Shown in pieces: positions 52,109 through 59,299 of a stretch of DNA of 64,000 bases. Source of the stretch: Candidatus Rubneribacter avistercoris (lineage in GTDB: Bacteria > Actinomycetota > Coriobacteriia > Coriobacteriales > Eggerthellaceae). The DNA lies in assembly GCA_019115845.1 (NCBI GenBank), contig DXCU01000075.1, positions 17,792 through 81,791 on the forward strand. The letters are read 5' to 3'. The translations under genes and the position numbers were made by a program. The notes beneath the pieces were generated by a model. That model was not told the DNA's origin and searched no databases. It saw nothing but the letters and a program-made list of their open reading frames with translations. The first letter of the stretch is position 1, and every line of letters begins with the position of its first letter.

Positions 52109-52525
52109 GTGAAGAGGCTGCTAGCTCAGATCATGAAGTTCGGCGTGGTGGGGGCCATCGCCTTCGTCATAGACTACGGGCTGCTCGCCCTGCTCACCGA
52201 GGTGTTCGGTGTGAACTACCTGGCAAGCGCCACCGTGTCGTTCACGGTGTCGGTGACGTTCAACTACCTGGCGTCCATGCGCTACGTGTTCCGGCACAAA
52301 GAGGGCATGAGCCGTCGGCGGGAGTTCGTCGTCTTCGTGGTGCTGTCGGTGGTGGGCCTGGGCATCAACAACGCGTGCATGTGGGCGGGCGTGGAGCTTT
52401 TGGGCATTCATTACCTGGTGGTGAAGATAGGCGCCACGTTCATCGTGATGGTGTGGAACTTCATCACCCGCAAGGTGTTTTTGGACGCCGGCGAGGAGCC
52501 GGAGGGCGCCGCGCGGGGCGAGTGA
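52109..52525 (+). CDS. GtrA-family membrane protein
   Basis: A 138-residue protein with four transmembrane helices and the GtrA signature (MKFGVVGAIAFVIDYGLLALL, SATVSFTVSVTFNYLASMRYVF, NFITRKVFLD). GtrA proteins are thought to flip or bind polyprenyl-linked sugars. It starts at GTG 52109 with GGAAGGA upstream. It probably works with a GT2 enzyme such as the one at 48655-49644. Confidence 0.88.
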   Translation: MKRLLAQIMKFGVVGAIAFVIDYGLLALLTEVFGVNYLASATVSFTVSVTFNYLASMRYVFRHKEGMSRRREFVVFVVLSVVGLGINNACMWAGVELLGIHYLVVKIGATFIVMVWNFITRKVFLDAGEEPEGAARGE

Positions 52526-52696
52526 CCGTGCGGGGCGCGGGCGGCGTGCAGGCGCGGGATGCGCTCGATGCGCTGCCGCGCAGCGAGCCGGCGATCCCTT
52601 GGCGCGGCCCGCTTCGGGCGCGCGGGCGGTGCTGCGGCTTCGCGCCGCTTCCGAAAAGCGCGAGGCCGGGCGCGCGGCCCGGCCTCGTTGCTTTCG

Positions 52697-52741
52697 TGGT
52701 GCCCTTGACAGGATTCGAACCTGCGGCTTTCTGCTCCGGAG
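52697..52741 (-). other. attL: 3' half of tRNA-Arg(CCG): attachment-site junction
   Basis: Read leftward, the sequence runs from the anticodon loop CTCCGGA through stem half GCAGA, variable loop, T-arm GCAGGTTCGAATCCTGT, acceptor CAAGGGC, A and CCA. To the right, the expected stem half TCTGC is replaced by TTGCG and no GCCCTTG acceptor strand exists. The tRNA is therefore cut at the anticodon loop. This is the classic footprint of a tyrosine-integrase element in a tRNA gene: the displaced 3' fragment marks the left end, and an intact tRNA-Arg should lie at the right end, beyond the window. Confidence 0.82.
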
Positions 52742-52986
52742 CGCAACCTTTTCATAACACTTAATCATATTGCATGTATAACCCATTATGAAATTATCAA
52801 AAGTGTTAGTTTGATTCATTACTTGTATGCCATTCTATCACCTGGAATTACATAAACAGATAATTAGAATGCGCCTCAGAGATCACAAAATGCTTTCCAA
52901 AAAGTTGTGCCAATTTCCACAATAGATACGCATTTTGTGACCATGTGTGACCAAACGGGCTACGACATGGGACGGAGGCGCCGGAA
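52742..52986. other. AT-rich left end of the integrated element
   Basis: Base composition drops abruptly to AT-rich at the tRNA fragment. AACACTT (near 52757) and AAGTGTT (near 52801) form an inverted repeat, a possible integrase or excisionase arm site. No gene is seen before the recombinase ATG at 52987. Confidence 0.5.
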
Positions 52987-53919
52987 ATGGAGGACGCGAA
53001 GCCGAGGTACGAGATCTGCGGCATCTCGAGGTTCAGGGACGGCTGGAGGGCTGATTTCCGTCCCGTGAACAGCGACGGAACGCGCGGGGCGCGGGTCAGA
53101 CGCGTCATGAAATCGAAGGATAAGGAGGGCGCCAGACGGGAGGCCGAGAAGCTCGCGGCGCGCGGTCTTGCCCGGTACAAGGACGGGGCGGTGAGCGTCG
53201 CGCAGATGGTCGAGACGTACATCGAGGCGTATGCATCGGGTGCGTCGGCCAGGCTTTCCGACAAGACCGCCCGGGGCTACAGGACCGTGGCGCGGCGCAT
53301 CGACTGCAGGCTCGCCGCGATGGACATCCGGGAGTGCGAGGCGTCCCATGTGAGAAACTACCTGCGCCGGCGCCTGCGCGCGGGCGCGCGGGCGAACACG
53401 GTGAGGGCCGAGTACTCGCTTCTGAAAAACGCGTTCGCCAAATCCGTGACGGACGGGCTGCTCGTTTCCAATCCGACGGCCGAGGTCGATCCCCCGGATA
53501 AGGAGTCCACGCCCGATCCGGACGATGGGAAGCGGGCCGAGGCCCTCCGGATCGCTCGCCTCGCAGGCGGGGATATGTCCGTCGCCGCATACCTCGCCCT
53601 TGATGGCGGGCTGCTGCCCTGCCAAATCGTCTGCGTGCGCCCGTGCGACCTCGATAGCGCACGGCACAGCGTGCAGGTGGCCCGCAGGCGAGCCCGGGGC
53701 GGGGTGGTGACGGAGCGTGCGAGGCCCCTTGTGCGCGAGCTCGGAGCCGAGGCGTGGGAGACGGTCGCGCACGCGGCCGAAGTATGCGAGGACTACGGCT
53801 GCTGCATCGTGGGAGGCGGGCTTGCTCCCGGGGATCCGGACCTGCTGGCGAGGAAGTTCGCGGATTTCGCCGGCACATTCGGCGTCAAGCTCACCCTTTC
53901 GGAGATAAGGGGGCGCTGA
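52987..53919 (+). CDS. catalytically degenerate tyrosine-recombinase-like protein
   Basis: A 310-residue protein. The N-terminal part (residues about 1-70) is an AP2-like arm-binding domain (RFRDGWRADFRPVN), followed by a core-binding SAM-like domain (VSVAQMVETYIEAYASG to NPTAEVDPPDK). The C-terminal domain is in the expected place but lacks the Arg...HxxR...Tyr catalytic set, so it cannot cut DNA as a normal integrase would. It ends TGATG, overlapping the intact recombinase. It may be an architectural or directionality partner of the next protein. Confidence 0.7.
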   Translation: MEDAKPRYEICGISRFRDGWRADFRPVNSDGTRGARVRRVMKSKDKEGARREAEKLAARGLARYKDGAVSVAQMVETYIEAYASGASARLSDKTARGYRTVARRIDCRLAAMDIRECEASHVRNYLRRRLRAGARANTVRAEYSLLKNAFAKSVTDGLLVSNPTAEVDPPDKESTPDPDDGKRAEALRIARLAGGDMSVAAYLALDGGLLPCQIVCVRPCDLDSARHSVQVARRRARGGVVTERARPLVRELGAEAWETVAHAAEVCEDYGCCIVGGGLAPGDPDLLARKFADFAGTFGVKLTLSEIRGR

Positions 53920-55247
53920 TGCACTACAGAATCGACGCCCTCGGGCAGCGCGGCCCGGAAACGTGGCGCGTGGGGATGCACCCTGTGTTCGACGACGGCA
54001 GCAAAGGCGAGAGGATCTTTTGCACCGTGAAGGCGCGAACGCGGCGCGAGGCGCAGAGGCTTGCCGAGGAGGCGCGGGCCGAGGCAGAGGAGGCTCAGCG
54101 CAGCGGGGAGTGCGATGCGCCAAGCGGCGGAGTCCCCACGCTTCTCGAATGGCAGGAGCGGTGGGCCGAGCGGCTCGCCGCCACCGGCGCCGTTACCGAA
54201 AAGACCGCCGCAGGCTACGTGGACAACATCAAGGGGCTGGGCGAAGTGGCCCACATGAGACTGGACGAGATAGGGGACGACGACCTTGTGAAGGCTCTGG
54301 CAGGCATGCTGGGGACGGGCATCTCGCCCAACACCGCCAACACCAGGTTCAAAACCGCGAAAAAGGCGCTTGACAGAGCAAGAGAGGCGGGCATCATACG
54401 CGAGAACCCGGCGGAGGAGGTGAAGCCGCCGAAGAAGGTCCCCACGAAGCCGCGTTCGCTGTCGAACACGGAAAGGGAGCGCATGCTCGCCCTCGTCCCG
54501 AAGATGGTCGGGCCTCTGCCCGTGGCGATCTGCCTGGGACTCATGGCGGGCCTGCGCGGCGAGGAGGCGCTCGGCCTGCAATGGCGCGACTTCAACGAGG
54601 GGGACGGTCTTTTGACGATAAGAAGGGTCGTCACCGCCGACAGGAACGGCATGGCCAAGGTGGAGGAGCGGACGAAGTCGGCCAGCTCCCTGCGCACGCT
54701 TCCCGTGGCAAAGGAGCTGGCAGCAAAGCTCGTCGAGCGGAGGACTCAGCACAGGAGCCTGTGCGTCCAAATCGGGATACCGTTTTCGGACAGCCTCTTC
54801 ATCCTAGGAGATGTGGACGGCCGGCCCCTCGGTCCTAACGAGTTCAGAAGGTCGTTCAAGGCGTTCAGCGACGAGCTTGGCTTCGGGTGCACCTACCATT
54901 GGCTGCGCCATACCTTCGCAACCGGCATGATCGCCCGGGGCGTCGATGTCCGCACGGTTTCGTATTGGCTTGGCCACTCCGATCCGGGGTTCACGCTGAG
55001 CACATACTGCAGCACCGACCCGGTGGCGCTCGCCGAGTCCGTTGCGGCGGTGGATGCGATGGCGGGTAGATCCGAGTGCGGCCTGCGCCCGGCAACGCCT
55101 AGGGATGACGCGGGGAGCGCGCTGCGGGACATTTGCGAGATCTACGGGGTTTCTCCGGAGGAGCTGGTGCGGGAGATCCTTGTTGCGCTTGACGAGATCG
55201 GCAGCCCATCCTTGAACACCTATGCGGAGCCGACCGCTTCCCCGTAG
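53919..55247 (+). CDS. int: tyrosine-type site-specific integrase
   Basis: A 442-residue recombinase with all main catalytic features: Arg in GLMAGLRGEEALGLQW (about residue 211), HWLRHTFATGM (His and Arg near 326-329), LGHSDP (near 350) and the nucleophile Tyr in LSTYCST (near 361). It has the same arm- and core-binding layout as the preceding gene and an extra C-terminal tail of about 75 residues. It should insert the element at the tRNA-Arg anticodon loop 1.2 kb to the left. ATG 53919 overlaps the previous stop. Confidence 0.92.
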   Translation: MHYRIDALGQRGPETWRVGMHPVFDDGSKGERIFCTVKARTRREAQRLAEEARAEAEEAQRSGECDAPSGGVPTLLEWQERWAERLAATGAVTEKTAAGYVDNIKGLGEVAHMRLDEIGDDDLVKALAGMLGTGISPNTANTRFKTAKKALDRAREAGIIRENPAEEVKPPKKVPTKPRSLSNTERERMLALVPKMVGPLPVAICLGLMAGLRGEEALGLQWRDFNEGDGLLTIRRVVTADRNGMAKVEERTKSASSLRTLPVAKELAAKLVERRTQHRSLCVQIGIPFSDSLFILGDVDGRPLGPNEFRRSFKAFSDELGFGCTYHWLRHTFATGMIARGVDVRTVSYWLGHSDPGFTLSTYCSTDPVALAESVAAVDAMAGRSECGLRPATPRDDAGSALRDICEIYGVSPEELVREILVALDEIGSPSLNTYAEPTASP

Positions 55248-55272
55248 GGGTAAGCGGTCTGCCGCTTACCCC
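55247..55272 (+). terminator. hairpin at the end of the integrase gene
   Basis: GGGGTAAGCGG (55247-55257) pairs perfectly with CCGCTTACCCC (55262-55272); the stem includes the last base of the stop codon. Confidence 0.65.
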
Positions 55273-55284
55273 TTCCTTGCCCCA

Positions 55285-55404
55285 TGCCCCGGCGTAGGGG
55301 CCGGGTCAAGGGATAAGCGCAAAACCTGGACCAACCCCCGGAGCGCAAGCGGAGGGGGTTTGTGCGGGTTTTGCGCCCCTTGACGCGGCACCGTAGCCGG
55401 GGCA
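55285..55404. repeat. 120-bp extended imperfect hairpin
   Basis: The arms 55285-55326 (starting TGCCCCGGCGTAGGGGCCGG) and 55367-55404 (ending CCGTAGCCGGGGCA) are largely complementary, including GCGCAAAACC with GGTTTTGCGC. A smaller stem (AACCCCC/GGGGGTT) sits in the loop. It could be a replication or transfer origin structure or a stable RNA. No coding signal is seen. Confidence 0.55.
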
Positions 55405-56040
55405 CCTGCGGCGCGACGTAGCGCGGAGGAGGCATCGGCACACCCGTGGCCCCTCCCCTCGGCCCCGAACGACCGCTTGAGGCAGTCGCGTTCTCACCCG
55501 CCCCTTGAACGACGGCTCGGAAAAGCCGCGTCGAAACCTTCTCGGGCATCCAGCGCGCACCCCGGGCCGTCTCCGGCGCGGCACCGCACCTGCCCGGCGG
55601 GGCGCTATTCACAGCACACATTTGTATCGCGCAAAGCAGCTGCGCGTCCCGGCCTCACGTAGAACCGCCGGACGGCGTTTTTCGGCCTGCGTGCACGAGG
55701 TTGCAAGGGCGAGCGGAGGATGCCTCCGCGGTGCTTCGCACCGGCTCCCGACGCGGGGCGCGCCCCGCGAGTGAAGCCCGTCTCGTCAACGTCCCGACCT
55801 CTTGGCCATAAGATGCGGTCCCGGCCGCAACCGGCTCCCTTGGGAAGCCGCCTGCGGCCCGGATCGCGGCCTTCGATCACGCAAGCGCTGGGCCACGCTC
55901 CCATTCCGGATATTCCCAGCCTTTTTCACTGGTGATTTGTTACCCCGTGGGAAAACCCAGGCAGGGCAGCCGTCCGGTCACGGCGCTATGTCGGCGATGA
56001 GGGTGACCGGAGCTTGCGTTCTTCTTAAATCATGACTATT
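55405..56040. other. 636-bp non-coding GC-rich segment of the element
   Basis: No gene is supportable. TCCGGTCAC (55973-55981) and GTGACCGGA (56003-56011) form a 9-bp inverted repeat. The rest holds scattered short stems. Together with the flanking structures it could contain the element's replication origin. Confidence 0.35.
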
Positions 56041-56045
56041 CCTCT

Positions 56046-56186
56046 GATATAATAGAGGGGTGATAGTCCGATGCGAGATCCGGTTCATCTCCATCAAGGC
56101 GGCGAGGCTCTTGCGGAACCGAGCCGCCCTATCACAAGCCTACCACAACCCGCGCCCGAAGCGACTCGCGAGCGCGGGTTTTTCTT
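56046..56186 (+). ncRNA. candidate structured small RNA of the mobile element
   Basis: A strong extended -10 (TGATATAAT, 56045-56053), framed by CCTCT/AGAGG, drives a transcript starting about 56060. It ends at a terminator: CCCGCGC pairs with GCGCGGG and TTTTTCTTTT follows (to 56186). Inside, GTGATAG (56060-56066) pairs with CTATCAC (56129-56135) and GGCGGC (56098-56103) with GCCGCC (56123-56128). The loop sequence GAACCG (56116-56121) can pair with CGGTTC (56081-56086), making a pseudoknot. No reading frame fits. It matches no family I recognise. Confidence 0.6.
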
Positions 56187-56289
56187 TTGCTGCGATCCTT
56201 TACTGAAAAACGCACTGAAGGGGAAGCGGGGTCTATCCGTCATGCATCCCGCTCGCACTCCGAAGCACCCACGTCATGCACGCGCTGCA

Positions 56290-56380
56290 CGATGGATGGG
56301 CGCAGTGATGGGGGCAAGCCCCCATGCCCCTGTTCGCACACAGTCCATCGCAACCATCATCAAAAAAGGGCGGCCCTTTT
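56290..56380. promoter_or_regulatory. nested hairpin and 17-bp palindrome
   Basis: CGATGGA (56290-56296) and TCCATCG (56344-56350) enclose an 8-bp stem ATGGGGGC/GCCCCCAT (56308-56325). Then AAAAGGGC-G-GCCCTTTT (56364-56380) is a near-perfect palindrome without room for a loop, so more likely a protein-binding site. Both lie upstream of the partition operon. Confidence 0.5.
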
Positions 56381-56397
56381 GATAATCCGATGACTCG

Positions 56398-56500
56398 CTT
56401 ATATATGGGGAACATGTGTAGATGCCCATATACTCATATAGGCACATGGATAGCGGGTAAACGGAACACGACATGCCAGACGAGAGGAAGGAGGCATGAC
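56398..56500 (+). promoter_or_regulatory. promoter/operator region of the partition operon
   Basis: AT-rich TATATATGGGG is followed by GCCCATAT-ACTC-ATATAGGC, an inverted repeat with one mismatch (about 56432-56451). This suits autoregulation by the small DNA-binding proteins of the operon. GAAGGAGG (56487-56494) is the ribosome binding site for ATG 56501. Confidence 0.45.
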
Positions 56501-56698
56501 ATGGCGCATCTGTCGGACGGAAGTCGCCTGGAGGCTTTCTCGGATGCCAAGGAGCTGGTGCGATGGGTCAACTCGCACCAGGGCGCGCGGCCTTTGCAGG
56601 TCATAACGACGGGAGCCGGCGTTCTGCTCGAATACGAGAGCGCGGCAGGCGGCGGGAAAGCGGGATCGGGGCGCGGGGCGCGGAAGGAGGTGCGGTAG
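56501..56698 (+). CDS. small protein of unknown function preceding parA
   Basis: A 65-residue protein with a strong ribosome binding site (GAAGGAGG, 6 bases). The first 48 residues look folded (SRLEAFSDAKELVRWVNSHQGARPLQVITTGAGVLLEYES) and the last 17 are Gly/Arg/Lys-rich. One base separates its stop from parA, so it is part of the same operon. No family is recognised. Confidence 0.65.
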   Translation: MAHLSDGSRLEAFSDAKELVRWVNSHQGARPLQVITTGAGVLLEYESAAGGGKAGSGRGARKEVR

Positions 56699-56699
56699 C

Positions 56700-57500
56700 A
56701 TGCGTACCATCGCCGTTGTGAACCAGAAGGGCGGCGCGGGCAAGACCACGACGAGCGTCCAGCTCGCCGCCGGGCTTGCCGAGCGCGGCTGGCGGGTCGT
56801 CGCCTGCGACATGGACGCCCAGGCGAACCTCACGGGAACCCTCATGGGGGAGGCCGAGCAGCCCAAGTACGCGCCGACCATGTACGAGCTTTTGACCGGG
56901 GAGGCGTCGGTGGACGAGGTCATGGCGGCGTGCCGCCGCTGCGACCTCATCCCGGCGAGCCGGCACAACAAGCGCCTCTCCATCATCGACGCGGCCATCG
57001 GCGACATGCCGAACAAGCTCTACCACCTGCGCGAGGCGCTCCTCGCCGTGGCGGGCCGCTACGACTTCGCCGTCATCGACACGCCGCCGGCGCGCGACAC
57101 CCTCGCCTACAACGCGCTCACCGCAGCGGACGGCGCGGTCATTCCCGCCGAGGCCGCCGAGTACTCGCTCGACGGGATAGCCGACCTCGCCGACTCCATC
57201 GAGATGACCCGGCGCTACACCAACCCCGATCTCGCGATCATCGGCATCCTCATGACCCAGCACCGGGGGCAGACGAGGGTGGCGCGCGGCATGGCCGCGA
57301 ACGCGTCCGAGATGGCCTCGGCGCTTGGGACGCGCGTGTTCCCGAAGCCCATCCGCGAGGCCGCCGCCATCGTGGAGAGCCAGGCGCGCTACACCGACAT
57401 CTTCGACTACGCGCCCGAATCGGGCGTGGCCGGAGACTACCGGTCCTTCGTGGACGAGGTGGTCGGTTTCTTCAAGAAGGGGGATGAACATGCGCAGTAA
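56700..57500 (+). CDS. parA: ParA-family partition ATPase
   Basis: A 266-residue protein with the deviant Walker A KGGAGKTTTSVQLA, Walker A' DMDAQANLTG, and Walker B VIDTPPA. It has no N-terminal helix-turn-helix. It should segregate the element when it is circular or otherwise stabilise it, with the following ribbon-helix-helix protein as the site-binding partner. The next gene starts inside its last codons. Confidence 0.92.
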   Translation: MRTIAVVNQKGGAGKTTTSVQLAAGLAERGWRVVACDMDAQANLTGTLMGEAEQPKYAPTMYELLTGEASVDEVMAACRRCDLIPASRHNKRLSIIDAAIGDMPNKLYHLREALLAVAGRYDFAVIDTPPARDTLAYNALTAADGAVIPAEAAEYSLDGIADLADSIEMTRRYTNPDLAIIGILMTQHRGQTRVARGMAANASEMASALGTRVFPKPIREAAAIVESQARYTDIFDYAPESGVAGDYRSFVDEVVGFFKKGDEHAQ

Positions 57501-57774
57501 AGACTTCACGAGCTCCCGCGCCGCAGGGCGCGTGAGGCGCGTGAGCGAGGAGGAGGCCGTGTTCGGCGGCGGTCCGAAACCGACGGCCGAGGGCGCGCAG
57601 GTCATTGACGGCAACGAGGCGGCTACCCTCACGCGGAGCATGAAGGTCCTCGTGAGCGACGATCTGTACTACCGGATGAAGGCGTACCTCGCACGGCGCG
57701 ACAGGAAATGGAACAGCGCCGGCGCGATGGTGCGCGACCTGCTGGAAACCGAGCTGGACAAGCACGGCGCTTAA
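57490..57774 (+). CDS. ribbon-helix-helix-type partner of ParA
   Basis: A 94-residue protein. The N-terminus is basic and flexible; residues about 50-90 (LTRSMKVLVSDDLYYRMKAYLARRDRKWNSAGAMVRDLLETEL) fit a ribbon-helix-helix DNA-binding fold. Its size and position after ParA are those of ParG/ParB-type centromere binders on small plasmids. I prefer ATG 57490 (GGGGG 6 bases before) to ATG 57484, which touches the ribosome binding site. Confidence 0.7.
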   Translation: MRSKDFTSSRAAGRVRRVSEEEAVFGGGPKPTAEGAQVIDGNEAATLTRSMKVLVSDDLYYRMKAYLARRDRKWNSAGAMVRDLLETELDKHGA

Positions 57775-57801
57775 AGCATCTGCGAAAAGAAGGGAAAGAA
57801 C

Positions 57802-58107
57802 ATGGACGAGACCGCATACGAGACCTCCTACGGGGAGAGCGAGCCGAAGCCGAAGAAGCCGGCGAAGCGCAAGGCCAAACCCGCCCTCAAGGCACTGCCC
57901 AACATCGAGCAGGTGGCGGCGTTTCTGAAAAGCGTCTATGAGGTGGAGGGAGGCGACATCAAGGGCGCTTTGGCGGTGGCGGGAAAGTCCGGCGCGGCCT
58001 TCCTCGTCGATTCGAGCGGCATCAAGGGCGTCGTGCTCGACTACCGCACCTACAACGAGCTCGTGAAGTCCGCCGCAGGCGACGGAGGGCTTCAGGGGAT
58101 CCGATAA
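57802..58107 (+). CDS. protein of unknown function, third gene of the partition operon
   Basis: A 101-residue protein. A charged Lys/Pro-rich N-terminus (KPKKPAKRKAKPALK) leads to a compact domain (NIEQVAAFLKSVYEVEGGDIKGALAVAGKSGAAFLVDSSGIKGVVLDYRTYNELVKS). Not recognised. GAAAAGAAGG lies upstream; 27 bp separate it from the previous gene. Confidence 0.65.
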   Translation: MDETAYETSYGESEPKPKKPAKRKAKPALKALPNIEQVAAFLKSVYEVEGGDIKGALAVAGKSGAAFLVDSSGIKGVVLDYRTYNELVKSAAGDGGLQGIR

Positions 58108-58167
58108 GGCATTTGGAAGGCGTTGGGCGCGCTTAAGGGAAAGGGGTTTAGCCCAGAAGCATAAGCC

Positions 58168-58216
58168 GCCCGCCCTCCCTCTCTTGAGTTTGGCGACCGC
58201 GAGGGGAGGGGCGGGC
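58168..58216 (+). terminator. hairpin after the partition operon
   Basis: GCCCGCC plus CTCCC pair with the GGGAG and GGCGGGC run near 58204-58216, with one bulge. It is 60 bp after the stop at 58107. There is no T-run. Confidence 0.5.
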
Positions 58217-58238
58217 CAACCTAGAAGGGATTCTACAC

Positions 58239-58403
58239 ATGGGACACGATGAGTTCAACTTCGCCTCCTGCGCAGAAGCATCGGAGCGCGCCAGCGAGGC
58301 GGGCATCTTGGAAAAGGCCGTCCGCTATGGCTGCTGCATGCTCGGAGCCGCTTTGGTTGACGCCCTCCTCGTCCTCGGTTCTTGGGTGGCGTGGCCGTAC
58401 TAA
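58239..58403 (+). CDS. 54-residue protein with a C-terminal hydrophobic helix
   Basis: An open frame from ATG 58239 with AGAAGGGA upstream. An acidic, Ala/Cys-containing N-terminus (MGHDEFNFASCAEASERASEAG) is followed by a likely membrane helix (CCMLGAALVDALLVLGSWVAW). A terminator follows 24 bp later. Not recognised; it could be a small toxin or a surface-exclusion-type peptide, but nothing proves that. Confidence 0.5.
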   Translation: MGHDEFNFASCAEASERASEAGILEKAVRYGCCMLGAALVDALLVLGSWVAWPY

Positions 58404-58426
58404 ACGTTTCGGCGCAATGCGCTTTC

Positions 58427-58462
58427 GGGAAGCCCGCGACACGACCGTGCTGCGGGCTTCCC
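58427..58462 (+). terminator. terminator after the 54-residue gene
   Basis: GGGAAGCCCGC (58427-58437) pairs perfectly with GCGGGCTTCCC (58452-58462). Confidence 0.7.
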
Positions 58463-58544
58463 GCTGGCGCCAGGGAATCATTTAGGCCTTGCGCGACAAA
58501 CCGCTACGCGGGACTCTGAAACAGGACATTGAGGAGAGGCGGCG

Positions 58545-58901
58545 CTAAAGGCTGCAACCGCGAGGCCTTCGGCCGCCGTCCCCCGATTTCTCGGAAGCGG
58601 CCTTGGCGCAATCGGCGGCGCGCCGGCGGCTCTCTTCGGGAGAACGCCGGCCGAAGACTTCTCGGATCTTCTCCAACGCAGGGGTGAAGCACTCCCGGAC
58701 GCGCAGGCGAAGGACCTCTTTAACCCCCAGTTCTCGTTGTTCCTATCGGCGTTGCCGATGAACGCGTCGACGACGAACATATCCCAGAAGCGCTCGCGCA
58801 CCAAAGCCGAATCGTCTGCCAGGTTGTCGATTGCGGAGCTTGGCGCCGTCCAAGTTGACGATCCTCATCATCAGCCTCTTCCCAATCGCCAGGGTCACCA
58901 T
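58545..58901 (-). pseudogene. remnant of a HipA/CtkA-like kinase gene
   Basis: Three frames carry pieces. One starts MVTLAIGKRLMMRIVNLDGAKL at 58901. The next frame has VRERFWDMFVVDAFIGNADR followed by NNENWGL, close to the conserved FWD-fvvDafigNxDRNxxNWG segment of HipA/CtkA-type kinases (catalytic Asn/Asp region). A third has ECFTPALEKIREVFGRR and then a stop at 58545. At least two frameshifts separate them, so no functional kinase can be made. It is a decayed passenger gene of the element. Confidence 0.6.
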
Positions 58902-59076
58902 GTCAGCACCCTCGAAACGACATTGGTTTTCTTAATTATACACCGTGGGCGAAAACTCCCCGTGCGCGCCATTGCCGTCATCAAACGCGCCTTCGCCTTT
59001 GATGCCCATCCACCCCGAAAACGGGTGATTGAAACCCGCGAATAGAGGGTAAGCTCCATTCGGATACGCAAGAGAC

Positions 59077-59117
59077 GCATTTGTACGGCATATCCGGTTC
59101 CGGATATACACAAATGC
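59077..59117. promoter_or_regulatory. oriT: 41-bp interrupted palindrome, candidate oriT
   Basis: GCATTTGT-N5-ATATCCGG-TT-CCGGATAT-N2-ACAAATGC. Both arm pairs are perfect. It lies about 180 bp upstream of mobC and the relaxase, where the origin of transfer of mobilisable elements normally is. It could alternatively be a promoter operator. The wider gap (58902-59299) also has an AT-rich promoter-like patch near 58930. Confidence 0.55.
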
Positions 59118-59299
59118 AAGCGCCCCGCGCGCCTTGGGACGGCGGCCCTGCGACCGAAACGGTCTTAGGGCCTCCCACCCACGGGCGCGGCCACGCCGCG
59201 CACCCGGCACGCGACGGCCCATGCGGGCGCGTCGGATGCCGGGTGCGCGCGGGGCGCTCTCTTGGCAGGGCTCCGCCCATGCACCGGGGAGGCGAGGAC

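Noticed and set aside
52848..53264. Minus-strand frame at the start of the integrase region
   Set aside because: Lies opposite the recombinase N-terminus, which has clear arm-binding homology; no ribosome binding site.
53754..53918. In-frame extension of the integrase upstream of 53919
   Set aside because: It would overlap 55 codons of the preceding recombinase-like gene; ATG 53919 overlaps that gene's stop in the usual coupled way and starts the family N-terminus.
55306..55935. Several small open frames in the element's GC-rich gap
   Set aside because: None has a ribosome binding site, homology or good codon use; the region is full of inverted repeats.
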